Assembly: GCA_005883365.1 (NCBI GenBank)
Contig: VAXA01000221.1
Location: 1 to 16,365, forward strand
DNA: 16,365 bases
DNA from: Actinomycetota bacterium
GTDB taxonomy: Bacteria > Actinomycetota > Thermoleophilia > Gaiellales > Gaiellaceae
Direction: 5' to 3'
The notes below the pieces were generated by a model. That model worked only from the letters and a program-made list of their open reading frames with translations. It searched no databases and was not told where the DNA came from. Numbering within the stretch: position 1 is the stretch's first letter; each line of letters begins with the position of its first letter. A program made the translations under genes and the position numbers. Positions 8,744 through 15,757 of this stretch are shown one piece after another.

Positions 8744-9417
8744 ATGAGCCTCGACAGCACCAAGGCCGACGACATCGCGCTCGTGATCGAGGAGGCGATC
8801 GTCTCCGGCGAGCTCGAGCCGGGGACCGTGCTCCGCCAGGAGCAGCTCTCGGAGCAGTTCAAGGTCTCGCGCACGCCGATCCGCGAGGCTCTCAGGCGGC
8901 TCGCGGCGCTCGGGCTCGTCTCCTTCGTCCCGAACCGCGGCGTCCGCGTCCGCACCATCTCGCGGGAGGAGCTGCACGAGGCGAGGATCTCGCGGAGCTC
9001 GGCGAGGCCGAGCAGCGGTTCGCGCAGATCTCCCAGGAGCTCCGGGCCCGCGAACCCGGCGAGGCGCGCCGCTCGATCACCGGCGACTGGGTGCGCGCGA
9101 ACCACGCCTTCCACGACGTCATCTACCGCGTCGCCGACCTCCCGCTCGTCGAGCAGCTCGCGAAGAGCGCGCGCCGCTCCTTCTCCGGCCCGGCCGTCTG
9201 GGCGCCGGGAGACCACTCGATCGACGGCCTCTACGCGAAGAACGCCGAGCAGCACCGCGCGATCCGTCAGGCGCTCGCAGCCGGCAGCCCGGAGGGAGCG
9301 CGAGCGCTCGCCCGCGACCATGTCCTCGGCTCGTTCGCGCTCCTCGAGGCGATCCTCGAGCAGGTCGGCGGCACCTGGCCGCAGCCAAAGCGCAGCCCCG
9401 CTAAGCTCCGCTCATAG
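8744..9417 (+). pseudogene. GntR-family (FCD/FadR-type) transcriptional regulator, frameshifted by an internal deletion
   Basis: Residues 1-75 from ATG 8744 form a complete GntR winged helix: VSGELEPGTVLRQEQLSEQF, then VSRTPIREALRRLAALGLVS and the wing FVPNRGVRVR. After REELHEA (about base 8980) the frame loses homology. The effector-binding FCD half continues in another frame from GAG 8983, reading DLAELGEAEQRFAQISQELR and later ANHAFHDVIYRVADLPLVEQ. The histidines typical of the FCD metal site are there (NHAFHDV, EQHRAI, ARDHVLGS), with the stop at 9415-9417. The segment normally joining the halves (the first FCD helix, LVRAELE...-like) is missing, roughly 20-25 codons by my estimate. The N-terminal frame, read on, runs out of frame into valS. 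FCD regulators usually sense organic or fatty acids, so control of the neighbouring aceA-aceB genes is plausible. Confidence 0.85.
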
Positions 9418-9441
9418 TCGCTGCCTGACCACATTTCGCGC

Positions 9442-11844
9442 ATGGATCCGCTCTACAGACCGCAGGGCGTCGAGCAGCGCTGGCAGCAGATCTGGGAGGA
9501 AGAGGGGCTCTACGCGGCCGATCCCGACGCGCCCGGCGACACGTTCGTCGTCATGCACCCGCCGCCGAACATCTCCGGCTCACTGACGATCGGCCACTGC
9601 CTGCAGCTCTCGCTCGAGGACACGCTCGTCCGCTGGCACCGCATGCGCGGCTTCAACACGCTCTTCCAGCCCGGGTACGACCACGCCGGCATCTCGACCT
9701 GGGCGGCGATCGGCCGGACGCTCGCGCAGGAGGGGCGCAGCCAGCGCGACCTTGGCCGCGATGGCTTCGACGCCTACGTTCAAGAGTGGCTCGAACGTTA
9801 CGGCGGCACGATCATGAGCCAGTTCCGCCGCCTCGGAGCCTCGCTCGACTACCGGCGCACGCGCTTCACGATGGACGAGCGCTACTACAGCGCGGTCATG
9901 CGCTGGTTCGTCCACCTCTACGAGCGCGGCTGGATCTACCGCGCGAGCCGGATCGTCAACTGGTGCCCCCGTGACCGGACCGCGCTCTCCGACCTCGAGG
10001 TGGAGCACGAGGACGAGGACGACACGCTCTCGTACGTCCGCTATCCGCTCGCCGACGGCTCGGGCCACGTCACGATCGCGACGGTGCGGCCGGCGACGAT
10101 CCTCGCCGACGTCGCAATCGCGGTTCACCCCGGCGACGAGCGCTACCGCGACCTCGTCGGCAAGGAGGTCGTCGTCCCCTTCGTCGAGCGGCGCGTGCCC
10201 GTGATCGCCGACGAACGCGTCGAGCGCGAGTTCGGCACCGGGGCGCTCAAGGTCACGCCGGGCCACGACCCGACCGACTTCGAGATCGGCCGCGACCACG
10301 GCCTACCCGAGCTCGCCGTGATCGGTCCCCACGGGCTCATGAACGACGCCGCCGGCGAGCTCGCAGGGCTGACCCAGGAGGAGGCCGGGCTGCGCGTGCT
10401 CGAGTGGGCGGCCGAGCGCGGCCTGCTCGAGAAGCGCGAGAACTACCGGCACTCCGTGGGCCATTGCCAGCGCTGCCATACGCGGGTAGAGCCGCTCGTG
10501 ATGCCGCAGTGGTGGGTGGCGATGGACGAGCTCGCGGCGCCCGCGATCGCGGCGGTGAAGGAGGGACGCGTCCGCTTCACGCCCGAGCGCTTCGCGCGCG
10601 TGTACCTCGACTGGATGGAGAACATCCGGCCCTGGTGCATCTCGCGCCAGATCTGGTGGGGTCACCGCATCCCGGTCTGGTGCTGCCCCGACGGCCACCT
10701 CACCGTCGCCGAGAGCGAGCCACAGGCGTGCGCCGAGTGCGGCTCCGCCGAGCTGCGCCAGGAGGAGGACGTGCTCGACACGTGGTTCTCGTCCGCGCTT
10801 TATCCCTTCGCGACGCTCGGCTGGCCCGAGGAGACACCGGAGCTCGCGCGCTACTACCCGGGCAGCGTGCTCACGACGGCGCGCGACATCATCTTCCTCT
10901 GGGTTGCGCGGATGATCTTCTCCGGCCTCGAGCTGATCGGGGAGGAGCCGTTCGCGGATGCCCTCATCCACTCGACCCTGCTCAACCCGGACGGCAGGCG
11001 AATGTCACGCACGCTCGGTACCGGGATCGACCCGGAAGAGGCGCTCGAGCCGTACGGCGCCGACGCGACGCGGTACGGGCTGCTCAAGGTGACCTCCAGC
11101 CAGGACCCCCGCTTCTCCTTCGGCACGATCGAGGAGGGGCGGAAGCTCGCGAACAAGCTCTGGAACGCGAGCCGGCTCCTGCTCATGGCCGGCGCGGTGG
11201 CGCCCGAGGCACGGCCGTCGTCGATCGAGGAACGCTGGATCCTCGCGCGCATCGACGCCACGCGAGCCGAGCTCGACGCCGACCTCGCCGGCTTCGACTT
11301 CGCGCACGGCGTCGAGAGGCTGTACCACGTCACGTTCGACGACTTCTGCGACTGGTATCTCGAGTCGATCAAGCCGCGGCTCGACGAGGAGGACGTGCGG
11401 GCAACGGCATTCGCGGCGCTCGAGCAGCTCCTGAAGCTGCTCCACCCGGTGATGCCGCACGTCACGGAGGAGATCTGGACGAACCTGCCCTCACGCGAGA
11501 CGCGCTTGATTGTCGCGCCGTGGCCCGATCCGCAGCCGGCGTTCGCGGCCGACCTCCATGCCCTGGACGAGGCGCAGACGGCGGCACGCATCTACAGGCG
11601 CAGCGGCGTGCGGATCGAGATCGGCGGCGACTCCCTGCGGATCTTCGAGGCGGTCGTCCGTCCGACGGGCGACGGGCAGGGAGACGTCGAGGCCGAACGC
11701 GGGCGGCTGCGGAAGGAGGTCGAGCGCTCCGAGAGGATGCTCGCCAACGAGAAGTTCGTCGCCAACGCGGCGCCGGAGGTCGTCGAGGGCGAGCGGGAGA
11801 AGCTCGAGCAATACCGTGCCGAGCTCGATGCTCTCGGCAACTGA
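9442..11844 (+). CDS. valS: valyl-tRNA synthetase
   Basis: This class I synthetase charges tRNA-Val. In the 800-residue product, the HIGH motif appears as PPPNISGSLTIGH (TIGH at 49-52) and the Rossmann core includes FQPGYDHAGIS. The CP1 editing domain is present with TIATVRPATILADVAIAVHP and FGTGALKVTPGHDPTDFEIG. WCISRQIWWGHRIPVW and DVLDTWFSSALYPFATLGWP are diagnostic for ValRS rather than IleRS or LeuRS. The KMSKS loop reads RMSRT (520-524), an unusual version. The anticodon-binding domain (DFCDWYLESIKPRL) and the C-terminal coiled-coil arm follow. The protein is shorter than the roughly 880 residues common elsewhere. ATG 9442 lies 24 bp after the regulator gene; no clear ribosome site or T-box leader is present. 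The end overlaps folC by 17 bp. Confidence 0.96.
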   Translation: MDPLYRPQGVEQRWQQIWEEEGLYAADPDAPGDTFVVMHPPPNISGSLTIGHCLQLSLEDTLVRWHRMRGFNTLFQPGYDHAGISTWAAIGRTLAQEGRSQRDLGRDGFDAYVQEWLERYGGTIMSQFRRLGASLDYRRTRFTMDERYYSAVMRWFVHLYERGWIYRASRIVNWCPRDRTALSDLEVEHEDEDDTLSYVRYPLADGSGHVTIATVRPATILADVAIAVHPGDERYRDLVGKEVVVPFVERRVPVIADERVEREFGTGALKVTPGHDPTDFEIGRDHGLPELAVIGPHGLMNDAAGELAGLTQEEAGLRVLEWAAERGLLEKRENYRHSVGHCQRCHTRVEPLVMPQWWVAMDELAAPAIAAVKEGRVRFTPERFARVYLDWMENIRPWCISRQIWWGHRIPVWCCPDGHLTVAESEPQACAECGSAELRQEEDVLDTWFSSALYPFATLGWPEETPELARYYPGSVLTTARDIIFLWVARMIFSGLELIGEEPFADALIHSTLLNPDGRRMSRTLGTGIDPEEALEPYGADATRYGLLKVTSSQDPRFSFGTIEEGRKLANKLWNASRLLLMAGAVAPEARPSSIEERWILARIDATRAELDADLAGFDFAHGVERLYHVTFDDFCDWYLESIKPRLDEEDVRATAFAALEQLLKLLHPVMPHVTEEIWTNLPSRETRLIVAPWPDPQPAFAADLHALDEAQTAARIYRRSGVRIEIGGDSLRIFEAVVRPTGDGQGDVEAERGRLRKEVERSERMLANEKFVANAAPEVVEGEREKLEQYRAELDALGN

Positions 11845-13429
11845 CTGGATCGAGTCGCTCAGTCCCTGGCCGAGCGACGGCTTCGGGACCGAGCGGATGC
11901 GTGCGCTGCTGCGCGAGCTCGGCGAGCCGCAGGAGCGGTTCCCGGCGATCCACGTCGTCGGCACGAACGGCAAGTCGACGACGACGCGGCTGACCGAGGC
12001 GCTGTTGCTCGACGGGGGTCTGTCCGTGGGTGCGTATCTGTCCCCTCACGTCGTTTCGTGGCAGGAGCGGATCCGGCTCAACGGAGCCGAGTTCGACTTC
12101 GAACGAGCGATAACCGGGGTCAGACCCCGGGCCGAGGCCGTTTCGGCCACGCAGTTCGAGGCGCTGACGGCCGCTGCGCTGCTCGCGTTTGCCGAAGCGG
12201 AGGTCGACGTCGCCGTCGTCGAGGCCGGGCTCGGCGGACGTCACGACGCCACGAACGTCCTCGCCACGCGCGTCGTCATCCTCACGAGCGTCGCCCTCGA
12301 CCACATGGAGGTGCTCGGCGACACGCGCGAGGCGATCGCCGCCGAGAAGCTCGCCGTCGTGCAGCCGGGCTGTACCGTCGTGCTCTCGGAGCCCGAGTGG
12401 CGCGAGCTCGCCGAGCCGCAGGAGCGGTTCCCGGCGATCCACGTCGTCGGCACGAACGGCAAGTCGACGACGACGCGGCTGACCGAGGCGCTGTTGCTCG
12501 ACGGGGGTCTGTCCGTGGGTGCGTATCTGTCCCCTCACGTCGTTTCGTGGCAGGAGCGGATCCGGCTCAACGGAGCCGAGTTCGACTTCGAACGAGCGAT
12601 AACCGGGGTCAGACCCCGGGCCGAGGCCGTTTCGGCCACGCAGTTCGAGGCGCTGACGGCCGCTGCGCTGCTCGCGTTTGCCGAAGCGGAGGTCGACGTC
12701 GCCGTCGTCGAGGCCGGGCTCGGCGGACGTCACGACGCCACGAACGTCCTCGCCACGCGCGTCGTCATCCTCACGAGCGTCGCCCTCGACCACATGGAGG
12801 TGCTCGGCGACACGCGCGAGGCGATCGCCGCCGAGAAGCTCGCCGTCGTGCAGCCGGGCTGTACCGTCGTGCTCTCGGAGCCCGAGTGGCGCGAGCTCGC
12901 CGAGGAGAACGGTGCAGCCGCGGTCGTCGTCACCGGCCGCAGCAACCTCGCGCTGGCGATTGCCGCGGCGGAGTCGTTCCTCGGCCGGCCCGTCGACCCG
13001 CACGCGGCGGACGGCATCGTGCTGCCGGGCCGGCTCGAGCGCCGCGGCGAAAGGCCGCTCGAGATCTGGGACGGAGCCCACAACCTCGCCGCCGTCGGCT
13101 GGCTGCTCCCGCGGCTCCCGTCGGCGCCGCCCGGCGGCTGGACCATCGTTTGCTCGATTCTGCGCGACAAGCGGCCCGGAATGATGCTCGAGGCGCTGTC
13201 GGTTCTCGGTCCGACGCTGCTCGCGACGGAGAGCCGCAACGGCCGTGCGCTTCCGGCCGCCGAGCTCGCCGCGCTCGCCTCCGCCCACTTCGACCGCGTC
13301 GAGACGCTGCCCGAGCCCGCCGCCGCGCGAGCCCGCGCGCTCGAGCTCGCGGGACGCCATGGGGCGGTGCTTGTCACGGGGTCCCTGTACCTTCTGGCGG
13401 ACTTACGTGGCGAGCACCGCGACCTATAA
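11828..13429 (+). CDS. folC: folylpolyglutamate synthase / dihydrofolate synthase with internal tandem duplication
   Basis: FolC is a Mur-ligase-fold enzyme that adds glutamate to dihydropteroate or folates using ATP. The 533-residue frame is about 163 residues too long because residues 33-195 are repeated exactly as 196-358. Each copy contains the P-loop GTNGKST (45-51 and 208-214), the SPH...S..ERIRLNG substrate loop, the ATQFEALTAAAL motif and DHMEVLGDTREAIAAEKLAV. The single C-terminal domain follows, with LPGRLE and DGAHN. Without the repeat the protein would be 370 residues, a plausible though short FolC. Two stacked ATP-binding cores are unlikely to fold normally, so the product may be inactive unless the repeat collapses. 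The start ATG lies inside valS (17-bp overlap), with GAGCTCG as the only weak ribosome site. Confidence 0.93.
   Translation: MLSATDWIESLSPWPSDGFGTERMRALLRELGEPQERFPAIHVVGTNGKSTTTRLTEALLLDGGLSVGAYLSPHVVSWQERIRLNGAEFDFERAITGVRPRAEAVSATQFEALTAAALLAFAEAEVDVAVVEAGLGGRHDATNVLATRVVILTSVALDHMEVLGDTREAIAAEKLAVVQPGCTVVLSEPEWRELAEPQERFPAIHVVGTNGKSTTTRLTEALLLDGGLSVGAYLSPHVVSWQERIRLNGAEFDFERAITGVRPRAEAVSATQFEALTAAALLAFAEAEVDVAVVEAGLGGRHDATNVLATRVVILTSVALDHMEVLGDTREAIAAEKLAVVQPGCTVVLSEPEWRELAEENGAAAVVVTGRSNLALAIAAAESFLGRPVDPHAADGIVLPGRLERRGERPLEIWDGAHNLAAVGWLLPRLPSAPPGGWTIVCSILRDKRPGMMLEALSVLGPTLLATESRNGRALPAAELAALASAHFDRVETLPEPAAARARALELAGRHGAVLVTGSLYLLADLRGEHRDL
12114..12130 (+). repeat. 17-bp perfect palindrome inside folC (copy in duplication unit 1)
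   Basis: CCGGGGTCAGACCCCGG is a perfect 8-bp inverted repeat around a single A. It encodes part of ITGVRPRAEA within the folC frame. It is GC-rich enough to form a stable hairpin and looks like the short palindromes that make up REP-type dispersed elements. Confidence 0.5.
12603..12619 (+). repeat. 17-bp perfect palindrome inside folC (copy in duplication unit 2)
   Basis: This is the identical copy, 489 bp downstream, of the palindrome at 12114-12130. It was carried along by the tandem duplication rather than arising independently. Confidence 0.5.
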
Positions 13430-13460
13430 CCCTCCAGCAGGCCGGTACGAGAGGCTCTCG

Positions 13461-13547
13461 ATGTTCGCGCTTGCCGCTACGGTCCTCGTCGGCGCAATCG
13501 GTTCCGCCTTTGCAGCAGGCTGGCTGATCGGCAGGATGCTCTTGTGA
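13461..13547 (+). CDS. 28-residue single-pass membrane peptide between folC and the zinc ribbon gene
   Basis: An ATG at 13461, preceded by GAGAGG (13449-13454) at 6 nt, opens 28 codons. The product begins MFALAATVLVGAIGSAFAAG and ends WLIGRMLL, one hydrophobic helix with small-residue faces (G/A/S spaced as in helix-packing motifs). The stop overlaps the next start by GTGA (13544-13547). That overlap and the ribosome site argue that it is translated. A longer form from an upstream GTG overlapping folC is possible but has no ribosome site. It sits in the slot between folC and ndk where other actinobacteria carry a small membrane protein (DUF4233). I see no sequence relation and infer only a similar position. 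Confidence 0.6.
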   Translation: MFALAATVLVGAIGSAFAAGWLIGRMLL

Positions 13548-14050
13548 CGCTGCTCGCCAGCTTCATCGGAACCGGCACCTTGCACGCGATCCTCAACGGT
13601 CTGGCGTTCTTCGCCTTCGTGCTCTGGCTCTCCCTCGGCTACTGGACGTACAAGGACGCGAAGCGGCGGATGGAGGACCCGCTGTACGTCGGTCTCTCGA
13701 CGCTCCTCGCGCTCGTCATTCCGTTCGTCGGGCCGTTCATCTACATGCTCTTCCGGCCGCCCGAGTACCTCGAAGACGTGCGCGAGCGTGAGCTCGAGAT
13801 CAAGGCGATGGAAGAGCGGATCGCCTCGGTCGACCTCCGCTGTCCCGTTTGCCACGCCGAGGTCGACTCCGGCTACCTCGTTTGCCCCGTCTGCACGACG
13901 AAGCTCAAGCAGGCGTGCGCGAGCTGCGGCGCCCCGCTCGAGCCGATCTGGCAGGTCTGCCCGTACTGCGAGACGCCGATCGAGCCCGCGTTGCCGGGGA
14001 CACCGCCCGCCCTCGGGACGCGGCGGGCACGGCGTACGACCAGGCGCTGA
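13544..14050 (+). CDS. membrane-anchored double zinc ribbon protein
   Basis: The 168-residue product has two N-terminal hydrophobic segments (about 13-34 and 47-70). A short charged, possibly coiled-coil linker follows ([20 protein letters not shown], 77-96), then two zinc ribbons. The first uses Cys100, Cys103, Cys114 and Cys117 and the second Cys125, Cys128, Cys139 and Cys142, each as CxxC-x10-CxxC. The tail is basic ([10 protein letters not shown]). The segment [20 protein letters not shown] between the helices suggests a cytoplasmic loop. Zinc ribbons of this DZANK-like type usually mediate protein or nucleic-acid contacts, but the role here is unknown. GTG 13544 overlaps the preceding peptide's stop, and ndk starts 5 bp after its own stop, so it belongs to the operon. 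Confidence 0.85.
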   Translation: MTLLASFIGTGTLHAILNGLAFFAFVLWLSLGYWTYKDAKRRMEDPLYVGLSTLLALVIPFVGPFIYMLFRPPEYLEDVRERELEIKAMEERIASVDLRCPVCHAEVDSGYLVCPVCTTKLKQACASCGAPLEPIWQVCPYCETPIEPALPGTPPALGTRRARRTTRR

Positions 14051-14055
14051 GCTCC

Positions 14056-14460
14056 GTGGCCGTGGAGCGCAGCCTCATCCTGATCAAGCCGGACGCGGTC
14101 CAGCGCCGGCTCGCCGGCGAGATCCTCGGCCGGTTCGAGGCCCGTGGCTTCGAGATCCGCGAGGCGAAGCTCGTCACCGCGAGCCGCGAGCTCGGGGAGG
14201 AGCACTACGCCGAGCACCGCGAGAAGCCCTTCTTCGGCGAGCTCGTCGACTTCATCACCTCCGGCCCGACCTGGGCCCTGGTCGTCGAGGGCGAAGGCGC
14301 GGTCGCGACGCTGCGCGCGACGATCGGCGCCACGGATCCCGCGCAGGCGGCGCCGGGCACGATCCGCGGCGACCTCGCAGTCTCGATGCCGGACAACCTC
14401 GTGCACGGCTCCGACTCGCCCGAGTCCGCCGAGCGCGAGATCGCACTCTGGTTCGGATGA
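14056..14460 (+). CDS. ndk: nucleoside diphosphate kinase
   Basis: Ndk equalises nucleoside triphosphate pools by passing phosphate from ATP to other NDPs through a phosphohistidine. The 134-residue product has the N-terminal strand [12 protein letters not shown], the KPFF segment (57-60), [10 protein letters not shown] (70-79) and the active-site signature [16 protein letters not shown] with His117 as the phosphorylated residue. GTIRGDLA (101-108) is also conserved. Length is normal. GTG 14056 is used, and GTG 14062, two codons later, would give an equally typical N-terminus (MERSLIL). No Shine-Dalgarno sequence is seen before either, so translation may depend on the close upstream gene. It overlaps the methyltransferase by ATGA. 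Confidence 0.96.
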   Translation: MAVERSLILIKPDAVQRRLAGEILGRFEARGFEIREAKLVTASRELGEEHYAEHREKPFFGELVDFITSGPTWALVVEGEGAVATLRATIGATDPAQAAPGTIRGDLAVSMPDNLVHGSDSPESAEREIALWFG

Positions 14461-15218
14461 CGCACCCGAACATCGAGGCCTGGACTCGCGCAAACACGGA
14501 GCACTACGACGCGCGCGCCGAGGCAGCGTGGGCGAAGGACGAGATCGACTGGGGAATCTGGCGCGTTCCCGAGAGCGAGCTGCATGCACTCCCGGACGTC
14601 ACGGGCAAGGCTGTCGTCGAGCTCGGCTGCGGCACCGCGTACTTCGGGGCTTGGCTGAAGAAGCGCGGCGCGGCGCGGGTCGTCGGCGTCGACCCCACGC
14701 CGGCGCAGCTCGAGACAGCGCGGCGTTGCAACGAGAAGTTCGGTCTCGGGCTCGAGCTCGTCGAGGCGTTCGGCGAGGACGTGCCGCTGCCCGACGACTC
14801 GTTCGACGTTGCCCTGTCCGAGTACGGCGCCTCGATCTGGGCCGACCCGTACGAATGGATCCCGGAGGCGGCGCGGCTCCTGCGTCCCGGTGGCGAGCTC
14901 GTGTTCCTCCGCAACTCGACGCTCGTCATCCTCTGCTCGCCGGACGAGGACGTGCCGGCAGCGGAGACGTTGCAACGGCCGCAGTTCGGGATGTACCGCT
15001 TCCAGTGGCCGGACAGCGGCGTCGAGTACCACCTCCCGCACGGCGAGTGGATCCGTCTCCTGCGCGCGAACGGCTTCGAGATTCTCGACCTGATCGAGAT
15101 CCAGGCGCCGGCCGAGGCCGAGACGCACCAGCGCTACGACTACGTGAGCGCCGACTGGGCGCGGAAGTGGCCGTCGGAAGAGATATGGCGAGCGCGGCTG
15201 CGGCACCCCTCCTTCTAG
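14457..15218 (+). CDS. class I SAM-dependent methyltransferase
   Basis: The 253-residue product has the Rossmann-fold methyltransferase motifs in order. Motif I is [15 protein letters not shown] (53-67). The acidic residue binding the ribose is in [15 protein letters not shown] (75-89). The adenine-contacting [15 protein letters not shown] (106-120) and post-I strand follow, then [13 protein letters not shown] after a helix. The N-terminal stretch [20 protein letters not shown] resembles the leader of small-molecule methyltransferases of the UbiE/Methyltransf_11 type. The substrate cannot be predicted. ATG 14457 overlaps the ndk stop (ATGA), and the last 34 bases overlap maf, so it is embedded in the operon. 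Confidence 0.9.
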   Translation: MTHPNIEAWTRANTEHYDARAEAAWAKDEIDWGIWRVPESELHALPDVTGKAVVELGCGTAYFGAWLKKRGAARVVGVDPTPAQLETARRCNEKFGLGLELVEAFGEDVPLPDDSFDVALSEYGASIWADPYEWIPEAARLLRPGGELVFLRNSTLVILCSPDEDVPAAETLQRPQFGMYRFQWPDSGVEYHLPHGEWIRLLRANGFEILDLIEIQAPAEAETHQRYDYVSADWARKWPSEEIWRARLRHPSF

Positions 15219-15757
15219 CCTCGACCTCGCCGCGGCGGCGCGAGATCCTCGAGCGGCTGCGGATCCCGTTCGAGGTCGTCGCGCCGCGGTACGAGGAGAC
15301 GGAGGAGGATCCGGTCGCGCACGCGCTCGGCAAGGCGCGGTCGGTGCTCGCCGAGGCCGACGGACGGCCGGTGCTCGGCTGCGATACCGAGGTCGTCTGC
15401 AACGGTCGCGTCTACGGCAAGCCTGCCGGCCCCGAGGAGGCCGAGGAGATGCTCGAGAGCCTGGCCGGGCGCACGCACGAGGTCGTCTCCGGCCTGGCGC
15501 TGATCACGCCGGCCTGGGAGGAGGTGCACCGCGAGGTGACGCACGTCTCCTTTCGCGAGCTGACGCCGCGTGACACCGCGTGGTACGTGGCGAGCGGCGA
15601 GTGGGAGGGGCGGGCGGGCGGGTACGCGATCCAGGGACAGGGCGCGGCTCTCGTCGAGCGGATCGAGGGCGACTACCTGAACGTCGTCGGCCTGCCGGTC
15701 GCGCTGCTCGTCCGGCTCCTCGTGGAGCGCTTCCCCGGTACCTACGGGTTCGGATGA
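15185..15757 (+). CDS. maf: Maf-family nucleotide pyrophosphatase (septum formation inhibitor Maf)
   Basis: Maf proteins hydrolyse non-canonical or excess nucleoside triphosphates (dTTP, UTP or modified forms) to monophosphates. The 190-residue product has the family landmarks: [12 protein letters not shown] near 10-21 (nucleotide-binding S..R.R), GKARSVL, VLGCDTEVVCNGRVYGKP (with the catalytic Asp) and GRTHEVVSGLAL. The C-terminal GGYAIQGQGAALVERIEGDY followed by NVVGLPV closes the pocket. Length is typical. GGAAGAG (15176-15182) lies 2 nt before ATG, a rather tight spacing. The gene begins inside the methyltransferase gene and overlaps the kinase start by ATGA. Confidence 0.95.
   Translation: MASAAAAPLLLASTSPRRREILERLRIPFEVVAPRYEETEEDPVAHALGKARSVLAEADGRPVLGCDTEVVCNGRVYGKPAGPEEAEEMLESLAGRTHEVVSGLALITPAWEEVHREVTHVSFRELTPRDTAWYVASGEWEGRAGGYAIQGQGAALVERIEGDYLNVVGLPVALLVRLLVERFPGTYGFG

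Larger units (their letters stand above)
11924..12901 (+). repeat. perfect 489-bp tandem direct duplication inside folC
   Basis: Bases 11924-12412 and 12413-12901 are identical by line-by-line comparison, with a period of 489 bp (163 codons), so the frame is kept. The exact match extends over 11923-12415 versus 12412-12904. Flanks suggest the origin: GCGCGAGCTCGGCGAG (11911-11926) before unit 1 and GCGCGAGCTCGCCGAG (12889-12904) at the end of unit 2 differ at one base. Slippage or unequal exchange between these two would produce exactly this duplication. The lack of any divergence between copies means it is very recent or an assembly artefact. Confidence 0.97.

Noticed and set aside
9418..9441. 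T-box leader ahead of valS
   Set aside because: Only 24 bp separate the regulator stop from the valS ATG, with no room for specifier and antiterminator stems and no T-box-like sequence.
8744..9586. A 280-codon regulator reading on into valS
   Set aside because: After about base 8980 this frame loses all similarity to FCD domains and becomes Ser/Arg/Pro-rich, while the real FCD sequence is in another frame. It is the result of the frameshift.
11462..13360. A 632-codon minus-strand frame opposite folC containing a long repeated protein segment
   Set aside because: The repeat is only the antisense image of the 489-bp folC duplication, and the frame has no recognisable domain.
12413..13429. Second half of folC as a separate second FolC gene
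   Set aside because: The frame is continuous across both copies, unit 2 has no start or ribosome site of its own, and the N-terminal 32 residues are not repeated. It is one gene with an internal duplication.
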